In this document: one piece after another, positions 9,667 through 21,300 of the stretch
Numbering within the stretch: position 1 is the stretch's first letter
Layout of the letters: the number at the start of each line of letters is the position of its first letter
Source: Neodontobutis hainanensis
Lineage: Eukaryota; Chordata; Actinopteri; Gobiiformes; Odontobutidae
Assembly (NCBI GenBank): GCA_024349245.1
Contig: JALDNG010000016.1
Coordinates: 2,715,001 to 2,779,000 of the forward strand
Length of the DNA stretch: 64,000 bases
Direction of reading: 5' to 3'
The notes under the pieces: model-generated
What the model was told of the DNA's origin: nothing
Seen by the model: only the letters and a program-made list of their open reading frames with translations
Database searches by the model: none
Program-made: the position numbers and the translations under genes

Positions 9667-12600
9667 ATGATGGAGCTAGACACAGCAGAGGACTGTTACT
9701 TAGACTCCGAAATCCTGGGTCAAGGAGACAAAGAGTATGATGACATTCTGGAGCTGAATCAGTTTGATGGCCTGCCTTATTCCTCAAGGTTTTATAAACT
9801 GCTCAAAGAAAGGAAAGAGTTACCAGTTTGGAAAGCTAAGTGTGAATTCATGGACACTTTGTCTAAAGAGCAGTTTGTAGTAGTCAGCGGTTGTGCCAGG
9901 ACTGGAAGAAGTTCCCAAGTGAGTATTTGCACACACAGTTGTGGAAAAATGATCTTATTTCATTCCAAAAGCAGAAAATATTACACGCCGTGATGTTGAC
10001 AACTTTTATGGACCTTTTCAGATTCCCCAGTGGTGTGCTGAGTTTTGTCTGTCAGTGCAGTTTCACGACGGCATGGTAGTGTGCACACAGATTGTCCCTC
10101 AGCAGGCTGTGGATTTGGCTTTACGAGTGACTGATGAGATGGACGTCAACATCGGACATGAAGTCGGCTACAGCATTCCCATGGAAACGTGCTGCGCCAG
10201 CGACACAGTCCTCAGGTCAGGAGCAAAATGTTTACCAAATATTCACAACATATCTCTGATTCTTTCCCCTGTGTTGCTGAGAAACCCCAAAAATGCTCTG
10301 TCACCAATGCTAAATCACTTCGCCTTTTCACTGTGTGAGACAACAAAAGACTTAGAGCCCCTCTTTTCAGTGCCTCTCTCTCACAGCTGCCCTGCTCCCC
10401 CGTCCACCCATATGTCACACTCTCTCAAGCATGTTCCCCATAAGTCAGCAGAGAACAAAGGGGCTGAGCACACTGAAGAGAGACGATAAGCCAAACAGAC
10501 AGCCTAAGAACCACTCCCCGAACTAATTATCTGAGTAAATTACACTAATAGGGCTAAAGCTGAAGTGACTTTCATTTAGATGCCATTCTCAAGAATGAAT
10601 ACTTTCATGCTCTCATTAAAAAGAAGCAGTTTTATTTGCAGACTATATATATTATAATATAGAATATTAAAGTCTGGTCAAAATGTCTTTAGTTTCTATA
10701 CTCTTTTCTGACTGGTGTGCAGCTGGCTAATTGTGTAGGCTACAGGCCTACCACACTTCCTGTAACTTAAGTTTATTCCTTGTTCAATTACTTTGACATA
10801 GCAAAACAAGCTTTACATGGAACTACATTATTAAGCAATCAAGCAGGAAATGTTGGAAAACTTTATTTAAAATGTAAATTATTTTAAACTGGTAAAACTT
10901 GCAAAAGAAAATATGTAGGAACTCTAATGGTTATACTGTAGTTTTATTATTAGACTACTACTTGTTAATGCTAATCATGCAGATAACAGCTAGCTATAGT
11001 TTGTATTAGCCTAGAAGCTAGTTAATTATATATTTGAATAGTTTTTTATTGGTGAATTTATAGCCTAAGTAATTTAAGAGTATTTTTATACAATATATAA
11101 AATAAAATGTGTTTGAAAAAGCCATACAATGTATGGACTGTTAATGCTGAGTAGGCTTCTGCTTAATATTTCAAATCAAATACCACATTATTATTAAAAG
11201 CTGAGGCTAATGTTGTAGTAGACTAGGTGAACAGCTACAGCCGCTAGCCAAGTTTGTTTTAAGCTACAGCTCAGTGTTTGCTTAGATAGTTATACTTTTT
11301 TATGTTTTTTCAAGTGTTAAACAACTTAATTTTAAATACGAATTTTAAATAAAAGTTGTGTTTTGGGAATTTGAACAAAACCCTTGACTAATATTTAAAT
11401 AATAGTGTTAATTATTGACTTCTAAATGTATTGACTATTGCTAAAGCTAACATAAATATATATTGATAATAATGATAGCTAAACCAAATTATACATGCTC
11501 TATCATAGAAACTTTTTAAGGAGTCCAATTTTTTTACAAGATTTGTTATTATTATTATGCTGGGGCGCAGTGGCTCAGTAGTAGAGCAGTCTTCCTTCAA
11601 CCGGAAGGTAGGTGGTTTGATTCCCACTCTCCACACAGTTCATACTGTCGTGTCTTTGGGCAAGACACTTAATCCTCCTTGCCTCCAGTGACACAGCTCT
11701 GGTGTATAATATATGTGTGATTGTTGCTCTGATGTATGGTGTGAGAATGTTGGGACAACGGATGGAAATTAGCTTACAATCTGGCATGTTTACATTCATG
11801 TGGTTGTGTTTCATGTATGTTCATTACCATGCACTGTCCCAATCAAATAAATTAATAATAATTATAATTATTATTATGATTATTATTAATATTATGATTA
11901 TTATTATTATGAATTAACCCTTGCCTGTTATGTTGCTGTAGGTACTGCACAGATGACACACTGCTGAGAGAAATGATGTCGGACCCTCTGCTGGAGCACT
12001 ACGCCGTGGTGGTAGTGGACCAGGCCCATCAGAGAACAGTGGCCACAGACGTCCTGCTTGGTCTGCTGAAGGATATAACTCTGCAAAGACCAGAGCTTCG
12101 AGTTGTTGTTCTCACAGCCACAGAGCCAGGACCTAAACAACTGGCACATCTTTCCACATCTACAGTTCCACATATCCGGCTAGAGAACCAGGAAGTGGGG
12201 GAGGTTGTGTACAGCAACAACAAGGAGAGCTACTTCTGCTCTGCGCTGCGACTGGTCCTGGAGATTCACCAGTCAGAAGAGGAAGGGGACGTGGTGGTGT
12301 TTCTAGTGACTACACAGGTATAGGACTTATTTAACTACATTTTTTATTACCAGCTTTTATAGTTTCAAGTATGAAAGCTAGTTTATGTGATGGAAAAACA
12401 AATGTGCACATTTAAATACTAACAATTAGGTACTGGATTATCATTTATAAAGTTTGCCAAAATTGCCAAATTATAAACCATACTTTAGGCAGGCATATTG
12501 GTGAACACTGTTTTCCTACAAAAATAAGTAAGTTAACTAAACTGCAATACAAATTCTCCATCTTCAATTTAGCTATAGCCTGTATTTTAATTCCTTGACC

Positions 12601-15600
12601 TTTATTCAGTCTGCTCTGCACTGTAACAGTAACAAAAAAAAATGCAAAAAGAATGCATTAATATACCCAGTCCTTGTCAAAATAGTTTTTATTGTTACGT
12701 GTTGTCTTCTTTTAAGGAGATCAACCTGGCACACGAACTTCTGAGTCACAAGGTGCACACTTTACCCGCTGCCCTGGGAGAACTGTTGCCTTTCGCGGTA
12801 CACCCAGGAACCACAGGGACCCTTCCAGATTCTACAGAAGATGAGACCGGGCAAAACCGCAGAGTGTTTTTCACCTCCAGCCCGAACGAGGACTTCTTCT
12901 GGGCCGTTACCAGCATAAGATTTGTCATTGATACAGGGCTGGAGAAGAGATATGTAAGTTTAATGTATTATTACTTTATTGTTATTCTATATTTGTAATT
13001 TTATCGATTATAGAGTCTATGGGTCTATGGGACGGCTATGGGAGCCCTGCAGGGACACTGTTCTGCTGAAAGATGATAAGTTGAGTTTATACCAATTAGG
13101 AACAAAATCAAGTTCATAGCACTTCATGCAAGATTGTGTATTAAGAAAATAAGAAGCAGTTTGTCTTCTCTGGGCTGCACTTACACTTCAAATGTTTATT
13201 TTCCAAAGATATACAAATGCAAAGAGTGTTATTTGGATGTATGCTGTAAATGCGAACATTCTGTATTGTATTGTTGTATTATATCATATTTAATAATCTG
13301 AATCTACTGCATTTCCATGGCAGGTGTACAACCCCAGGATCAGGACAAACTCGGTCATCATCCAGCCAATCAGCACAGGCCAAGCCCTGAGTCGACAGCA
13401 GCTGGCGGGCCCTACAGGTGCCTCTAGTAAACAGGACTTTTCTAATATAACCGTAAACATCCGTTCTAAATAAGAGGTTTCCTTCCCCAGGCAAGTGTTT
13501 CTGTCTGTACCCAGAGGAGAGACAACTTCCTGCGGAGACACAGCCTCATATTGTGGAAGCGAACATCACGTCCACTGTGCTGTTTCTGAAGAGAATGGAA
13601 ATTGCCGGACTGAGCCACTGTGATTTCATCGACAGGCCAGGTGAGATTTCTAAAGGAAAACCAATTAAACCAAATTTCTGACACAGTTTACTAAACTGAA
13701 AAATAAGGCTCTTGTGTCTGTGTTGCAGATCATAATTGTAATAACCGTTAGCCTTGGCTGTGTGTGGGTTGTTTCCTAACTTTTGGAAAATTTGGTCTGA
13801 GATAAGGGTGATTTTTTGGTTTCATTCCCATTCCCTTTGTCTGAGCATACAGAACTTTTTGTATTGTTGAGCAGTGAGCCGTGGCTCAGTCGAACTGACA
13901 GCTCCTGTTCTGCGAGCATCCTTTTCAAGCTGACCTGCTTCCGTGTGCTTTGTTTCCCAGATTTATTCATCCCTGCAAACACACACATAGTGACCCATTA
14001 GCTGTTATGCTGGTGGGTGGGAATTTGTGTTTTTCACATAAACATGTTTGTGACAAGAGTGCAGGAGAAAATCTTATTTGTTTCATGAAAGACTTTTTAA
14101 TTTAGCATAGTGATACATGGCAGATGTTGGTGGGGATTATAAAAATCCTAATCTGTAGCTGCCTTTTAACAGTGCAGGGGGGCGGCATCAGTGGGTCCGA
14201 TATTTGGATTATGGCATGAAATGCACAATTTAAAAATCCTACACTATGTCTTGTAATTAAACATCAGATAGTCCAGAAACATAAAGCTTTCTATTATCTT
14301 CTCTGTGTTGAGTTATGCTGCCTTCAAGATGGAGAATGCACTTCAGGTTATTATGGGTATACGTCTTAGCCAAAAAGGTTTTTTTAAGGAAATTATTTTG
14401 TATTTATATATTCAAACATGTTATTGCTTGTATTGATGTAACTTGTAAAATGGGCATTTGGATAGTTGTCTACATAGATTGGCATAGACTAGTGAACTAG
14501 CCAGTCTGAGAACTACAACATTATCATTTTGAATATTTGAGCACATGAACACACTATTTGAGAAATGTATGGACTGTTAATGTTGTTGTGTAATATTTAG
14601 TTAAAGGAAATACCACATGACATTATTATTAAATGCTGAGGCTAATGTTTTAGTAGATTGGGCTAACAACTAACTACAGCAGCTAACAAAGTTGTTTCAA
14701 GCTACAGCTCAGTGTTAGCTTAGTTAGTTATACTTTTTTTTTCTAAGTGTTAAATGCAAATTTTAAATAAAAGTGTTTTGGAATTTTGAACAAGACACTT
14801 CACTCTTTTTATTCAAATAAGAGTGTTCATTTTTAAATAATAAATAATTTACCACTGATATAACATTTATTGCTAATAATGTTAAACTAATGTCACAGAT
14901 CATTTAAGCAAAGAGCCATGTCCAGCTTTCTGTTTGCCTAGTAGCTAAGTTTGATAAGTAGTCCAGATTTGGAACAAAGGATTAACTCTTGACACACCTC
15001 TCTGATACAGATCCCAGCAGCCTCATGCAGGCTTTGGAGGAGCTGGACTACCTGGCCGCTCTGGACAACCATGGCAACCTGTCAGAGATGGGCATCATCA
15101 TGTCCGAGCTGCCCCTGGAGCCGCAAATGGCCAAAACTCTGCTGGCCTCCTGTGAGTTCGACTGTGTAAGCGAGGTGGTCATCATCGCTGCCATGCTAAC
15201 AGGTGACAAAGCAGACAATTTTACTAAAGTGGATAAGTGACAGTAAACTACACCAGCTTATTGTCAAAAAGCCCACCATTACCTGTTTATTACATTATTT
15301 TTGTTTTGTAAATATATACCTAATACTTCTTGTACACATCAGTAGAATAGAAGGTAGTTTACAGATTTTATTTTCCAAATGGATATTTACTTTTCGTGTT
15401 CTCTCCACAGCACCATCTTGTTTCATCGTTCCCTCTAAAGATTTAAAGTCAGAGGCTGCGCAGTGCCACACGAACTTTCAGCACCCAGAGGGAGACCACT
15501 TCACCTTAATTAATGTCTACAAGGCCTTCAAGCAGAGCCAGCAGGATCCATGTGAGTTTGTGGGAGCACTACAAAATGGACACTACATCCATGGTCCATG

Positions 15601-17009
15601 AGGTTAATGTGTCTTAAATGTAATCATTGTCTTCCTCAGACTGCAGCGTGGAGAAGTGGTGTCAGGACAACTACCTCGATCACAGTTCACTGCTGATGGC
15701 TGAAACTCTCCGCACGGCGCTCATAGACACCCTCAAGAGGATCGAGCTGCCCGTCTCACTGCCAGCCTTTGGGTCTCGAAACAACACCGTTAACATAAAG
15801 AGGGCACTGCTGGCGGGCTTCTTTATGCAGGTCAGATTACAATTGTGTTTAACCGATACTGTAAAGGCAGGGGTATCACCGTGTCACAGAGGAAGAGGTT
15901 AACACTTTAGAACAGACAGGTTAAGACAACAGATACCTTAATCAATACAGCACAAACTTTCATTGAAGAGGGAATTTATGGCCTCTCTGGTGAACTAAAC
16001 GAAATTCCTTTTACAATCAATATGTCTGGCAAAATTATTCACTGATCCACAGAACCTGTCCTACCAATGATCCAGGTACAATAAAGTTAAATATGGCTGG
16101 TAGCTCCACATACCTCTCACTTGGTCTGTTATTGTGTGAAACCATTTAAATACAAAGCAAGGTACTGAAAAAGCATTCTGTAAGTCTTTCAAGTCATCTT
16201 TCCTTAATCTTACTGTGTGCACGTTTTTTATGTTCAGGTGGCTCGGGACGTGGATGGCTGTGGAAACTACTTCATTCTCACCCACAAACACGTGGCTCAG
16301 ATCCATCCTTCGTGCTGTTACGGCACCAAAAGCCCCAAACTGGGCCGACCTGAGTGGGTTCTCTTCCACGAGCACAGTTTCTCCGAGGACAACTGCCTCC
16401 GGACGGTCACGCAAATCAAACCACACGAGTAAGTAAAGTTTGTCCGTCTCTGGAACTGCAGGGAGCCCTTATTAGTTCACTTTTGAAGAAGCTTAAAAGT
16501 AATCAAAGAGGCAGTTGGATCTTAAAGGGAAAGCCCCAGTGCTGTGGAAAGTAATCACGCTGGTTGTGGAGGGAGGTGTCCTAATCCCCGTCTACTGTAT
16601 CAGCTGTTCAAGCAGAGGATTACGGATTGTGCACATGCTTGGGAATGTGGATCCGCAGCTTAATGTGGGAAGAGAAAGCACTGAAGTCTTTGTCATGCAT
16701 TCTTAGGCTTGGTAAAAACAATATCTGCATATACTGCCCAATAAAGCTTATAAAATCCATATGAAAGAATGAAATTAAAATACATTTATATAAGCCAAGG
16801 TCACCAGGAGTTACCAATATTTCTTTTTCCCCAGATTTGTTGAGATGGCTCCTCAGTATTTCTTCTACAACCTGCCTCCAAGTGAGAGCAAAGACATCCT
16901 GCAGAAGATTTTTGACCGGGGCATGTCTCAGTGTCCTGAAGAGAAGCCATCAGTCCCTCAGAGTGACCCACCAGAGGATCACACACATGACCGCTGTGTC
17001 ATACAGTAA
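9667..17009 (+). CDS. dhx32: DHX32, degenerate DEAH-box helicase-like protein (11 coding exons)
   Basis: Exons: 9667-9918, 10022-10215, 11942-12317, 12717-12953, 13324-13417, 13491-13640, 15011-15202, 15411-15551, 15640-15830, 16238-16428, 16835-17009. All junctions are GT-AG and in phase, giving 2193 nt, about 730 aa; human DHX32 is 743. Recognisable blocks include ELNQFDGLPYSSRFYKLLKE (residues about 29-48), DEMDVNIGHEVGY, TDVLLGLLKD, EELDYLAALDNHGNLSE, HPEGDHFTLI and LPPSESKDILQ near the C terminus, matching human DHX32 closely. Helicase motifs are degenerate: motif I is GCARTGRS (75-82) with Arg replacing the catalytic Lys, motif II is DQAH (175-178), motif III is TAT (207-209), and motif VI is not recognisable. 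It is therefore probably a pseudo-helicase. The family is nuclear/mitochondrial and linked to lymphocyte biology, but its molecular role is poorly known. Two ATGs open the frame (9667 and 9670); either could be used. Confidence 0.95.
11131..11410 (+). repeat. Direct repeat copy A in dhx32 intron 2
   Basis: This segment, from 'gtatggactgttaatg' through 'gctgaggctaatgtt' and 'caagctacagctcagtgtt'-like text to 'aataaaagttgtgttttgg', reappears with substitutions and small gaps at 14567-14845 in intron 6 of the same gene. It is either a dispersed repeat that landed twice or a local duplication. No coding frame is seen. Confidence 0.75.
11559..11917 (+). repeat. tRNA-derived SINE with (ATT)n tail
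   Basis: It begins 'ggcgcagtggctcagtagta' and has a B-box-like 'ggtggtttgattccc' about 45 bases in. The SINE body contains 'gtctttgggcaagacactt', and the element ends in an ATT-rich tail (about 11850-11917) just before the dhx32 exon 3 acceptor. Its head and body resemble the SINE at 8378-8588, so they are probably related subfamilies. Confidence 0.8.
14567..14845 (+). repeat. Direct repeat copy B in dhx32 intron 6
   Basis: Second copy of the intronic segment seen at 11131-11410, in the same orientation. Shared landmarks are 'gtatggactgttaatg', 'ttattattaaa' followed by 'gctgaggctaatgtt', 'agctacagctcagtgtt' and 'ttaaataaaagt' near the end. Divergence is appreciable, so the copies are not recent. 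Confidence 0.75.
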
Positions 17010-18338
17010 TAATGATTGGAGAAGAGTCGGATCAGTTTTCCTGATGTCTAATAAGATATTGTGAAGTTTTCTTTTTCAGTATTGCCCTTGTATTTATTAT
17101 GTCAATTCAGCACTCTTTGTTTGTATTTTCACAAAATAATACATAGTTAATGACACATGTTCCATCTCCATCTTTTATGATGTTTCACAGGGTTATTTCT
17201 TTGTTGTTTTTCACGTTATGCCTTAGTTGGGCAGCATACATCTCTTTTCTTTTTTTATTCTGACAAGCCAGCATTCAAACTTAAAGTTTAAACTTAAACT
17301 TTAAAGTGTTTTTACATACCTAAACTTCTAAAAGCCTTTTATTTAGTTTTGTGTAGTTGTAGTACTCGTGTTGTCCACTTGAGGGAGTTTTACTACATTT
17401 ACAGCAATTTCTATTGCGTCAAACCAAGAGATTAGCCTGAATGAAAGCTAAAAAATATCAAAATGTTGTTTATGAATTATTTTTTTAGAATGTTATTTGA
17501 TCAGTCTTAATGTTCCCACCTACAAAACAGTGCGTTGCTAGTGCAGCAAATTTATTTACAATTATAAAATATTGAAAGATGACAAATCAAGTGAAAGTAA
17601 TAATGTCTTTTTATCATCTCTTATTTTACAAGTCAAATCAAACCGTGCAAGTTCCACTTACAGCTGTACACAACACGAGTCTTAAATTCTGCTCTCACTG
17701 TTTGCTGAACTATTGTGAACACATCATTGCTTATTTAAATGTGTGAACAATCATACACTTCTTTTATTTACAATAATGCTGGTGTGACTGAATATCAAAA
17801 ACACCAAGTACATTAAGTTAACGGTTGTGTGGACCTGTGCTATAGTTCCTTTAGCTTCCTTTATGTAAAGTTTTAAATCACAACTTTTGGAGCTCAACAA
17901 AATTAAACACTTATGGTTTTAATTTATATAAAACTATTTGCAATGCTTTCTTAAATACAATATACACATGTTTAATTAGCAAAATGTTTTGGTTAGTGAA
18001 CATAATACAAAACTGACCTGTCAATTTGGAAAAGTTAATTTGGGAAAATTTGCGCTGATACAACGGGCACTTGTGGAGTTATATTATGAAGAGACAAATA
18101 AAAGAGGCAAACATTTCTTTCTACTTTACGTCTCAAGGGTTAGTTTAAACCAATTCAACTCTTCAAGATGACCCAAATTAGATTGTCTGCAAAAATATAC
18201 TGCAGAAAAGCTGTTGTAAAGCAAAAAAATAAAAAATCCGCCAGAAACAGAATAATTCTCGTGTTGGTCTAATGTTCTATAGTGAGTAGTAGAGACAACC
18301 TTCTTCTATAGCATTTACAGTCAATTATGAGCTCTTTG
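17010..18338. other. Convergent 3' UTR region between dhx32 and edrf1
   Basis: Only about 1.3 kb separates the stop codon of dhx32 (+) from that of edrf1 (-). It is AT-rich with no coding signal. A plus-strand AATAAA at 18097-18102 could serve dhx32, and a minus-strand AATAAA (TTTATT at 17763-17768) could serve edrf1. If both are used, the two 3' UTRs overlap. Confidence 0.5.
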
Positions 18339-21300
18339 CTATGAATCCTTGTTACTACTTTCCATCTCCGCCTTTAACTGCAGCAGGAGCTCGATGTAGA
18401 TCTTGACGCGATTCGACAGAGGTGCGCTTTTCTCAGCGCGCAGCAGCTTCGAGTACACATTCTTGTAAGTCTTCAGCAGTTCCTCGTCTTTATAGCTGAG
18501 AGAAACATCAATAAGGCAGTTAGTCTTCAAAGCGTGGAGTTAAATGCAACAATGCAGTTTTAGAGTTCTGCTCACCTTGGTTTCCGTTTCATAGTCGTCA
18601 TGAGTTTAATAACTTGTAACAACAAAAAGGAGAAGCTGGGTTCAAAGACTCCACTTAACTTCACAATTTCCTCGATATTCAGTCCTGATCCCTCACTGGT
18701 GGCCAAGTCTTCTCCTGGCTCAGACACATTTTGCTCCTTCAGATTCAAAATATAATGAAAATTTTATTAATTAAAAAAAAGGAAAAAAAAACATGTCATC
18801 CATTTTTTCTTAATTGAAATTTACCTCCATCTGCTCCTCCATTAGCTCTTTATGAATGCGTTGAAAAGCATGGCGAGTCTCAGTCATTATCTCTAGAGCT
18901 CCGGTAAGACTCTTCAGCTTAGCCGCACTGCTGCTTTGACCTGCACCAACAAAATATAGTTATAGCAAAGCAGTATAAACACATTACCAGTTATGCATAA
19001 TACTGTAACACGTTTCTGCCCCACCTGCCATGGTGAACTCAGTGAAGGCCACCCGTTCCAGCAGAGTGCGGAGCAGTTCACAAGGAGCGTCTCTGAGACT
19101 CAGGAACAAGCCCACAGCCTTACTGTAGTGCAGCTCTGCCAGACTGCGGTGCTGCTTCCTCAGGTGTTCATCCCCAACCTGTCAGCCACAAAACACAGAG
19201 ACGACACAGATATCCTTCAGTGCCACTCAAGTATGAAATACTGCTCACTTCATTTGAAAAGCACAAACCCTTTTGCCTGGTAAAAACTGCTGTATGAGCT
19301 CAATATACAAATGTTAGAGCAAACACTGTGGAAACCAACACACCCAATATTCCCAGGGATCTAAGGTGGGATCAGGGCTGTGCATAATAACCCCAGATGC
19401 TAATGTCTTGCAGATGCAGACATGACGTGTGTAATGCCTTAATGTGAATGCTATGAATATTGGTGTGTTATGGCAGTTGTATAAGCTATAGTAAAGGTTT
19501 TTGCTCTTGTAAAATTCATTTCATCTCCAGGTAGTTAAAAGGATTCATAAATGTTGCACAGCAGTGATTGCTTCTCTCCAGTTTGTCTACAGCCTTTCAC
19601 CAAATTGAATTTATTTGATCACTAATGCTATGTATTTTGTAGTATTTCAAACACATGGAGCCTCTCAAAAAGAAATAGATGTTCGCACTGTTGGCAAAAT
19701 AACAGAACACATTTACACTCTTGTTAAAAATAGTTTTAACTGAAAATTACATGAGTTAATGGTTATACAACTGTACTTTAAGATGTGTTGTGTGTAGATT
19801 AAGCAAAAAAAATTTAACTCCACTTTTAGAGACCCTAGAAACATACTTTTTAAAACATTTTTAACTCTTGATGTTGGATAAAGGTGCTCATCTTGTATTA
19901 CCTGATTGCGGAAGCAGCTGTGGTACATGGAGGCGAGCCGGTGGTGAATGGTGGCTGCTCTGTACTGGTACAGAGGCTGTCGGGCCGACTCTGTCTGCAG
20001 GTCACAGTACTTCAAAGACTTCATCATGGCCTCAGTGACTTCTCTCTCAATCTGTCCACAAGCAGAAGAAAATCTTAAAATCTATTTCCCATTTATAATT
20101 CTCAGTCCAAAACTTCAAGCAACGATGCCCACCTGCTCCTGAGCCTTTCTGGACAGAGGGGCGTAGTCCTGCAGGAGTGTAGCCAGAGTAAAGTAAGTCG
20201 TGGACAGCTCCCAGTTGACGCTATCCCACACGGCAGGGTGGCTCTCCCTAGTGGTCAGGGATTTCATAGCACGCAGGTAGTAGTCTATGGCCTGGAGAAT
20301 AGAAATATATTCCAATTTAAAAACGTTTCTCCCGTTTTACACTATTTGAGCGTTTGTATGGAGAACTATATTCCCAGTATTGAGTGAACCCTGTCATGTC
20401 ATTGTGGTTGTACCTTATTGTAATAGAGGGCCTCTTCAGGTGAGAACTCCCCTCGGCTCTGGTCGTCGAACACAAGACAGTGGGCCTGGGCACATATCCT
20501 CATCAGTCTGCCGGTGTTACACAATAGCAGCGCCGTGTTCGTACTGTCCGCAATGGCTTCAAAGTCCTTCATGCCTTTCTCAAAGAAGGCAAAGCTCTTT
20601 TTCCAGATCTCCTGCTCTGCCACAGACACTGACTTCTTTACTAAAATAAAAAAAATATATATATAAAGTAAGTATTTAAGGATATAGCTCTAAAATTAAA
20701 AGCTATCATTGAGGATTCCGCAGTGTCCTACCTTCTTTTTCAGTCTGCATGGCTGCGGCCTGGTTCATATAAAAGACGCCCATCTCATTTCGGATGTTTC
20801 CCAACCGTTTGAGCACCTGGGCCAGCTGATCTGCAGCATGGTCCTTCAAAAAGTCTGAGACTAGCAGCTCGTGTGCCGCCTCGTAACATTTACTACTAAC
20901 AAAGAGCAAGTACTCTGGGTCCATGGCCAGGTCTGTTGCCATGTTGAACGCTAATGAGAGGAAAAAACACAGGAGTCAGACATTTAATCAAATGGAGAAT
21001 GATGGTTATGGTGTCATTTCATTTGTCTTGAGTGACTAACCCTGGCAGGTGCTCTCTCTGTGCAGACTGTGCAGAATCTCCTGGTCCTCTCTGGTCTGGT
21101 AGTTGTATTCCTCTAAGTAGGCTGCTCTGTTGTTGCTGTTCTGAGCCAACATCAGCTGGATGTCGCCACAGAGAGACAGGCACTGACTGTGGAACTGCAG
21201 CACGTGGGGGTGTAACGTGCTGCTGATGGAACAATAGGCATCTGTGGATATGTAAGAGGAATGACAAGTTAGAATAAAGTAAATAAGATAATTGAATTTG

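Noticed and set aside
11559..11640. tRNA gene
   Set aside because: A- and B-box-like motifs are present, but the sequence does not fold as a clean tRNA by eye and runs into a SINE body and ATT tail.
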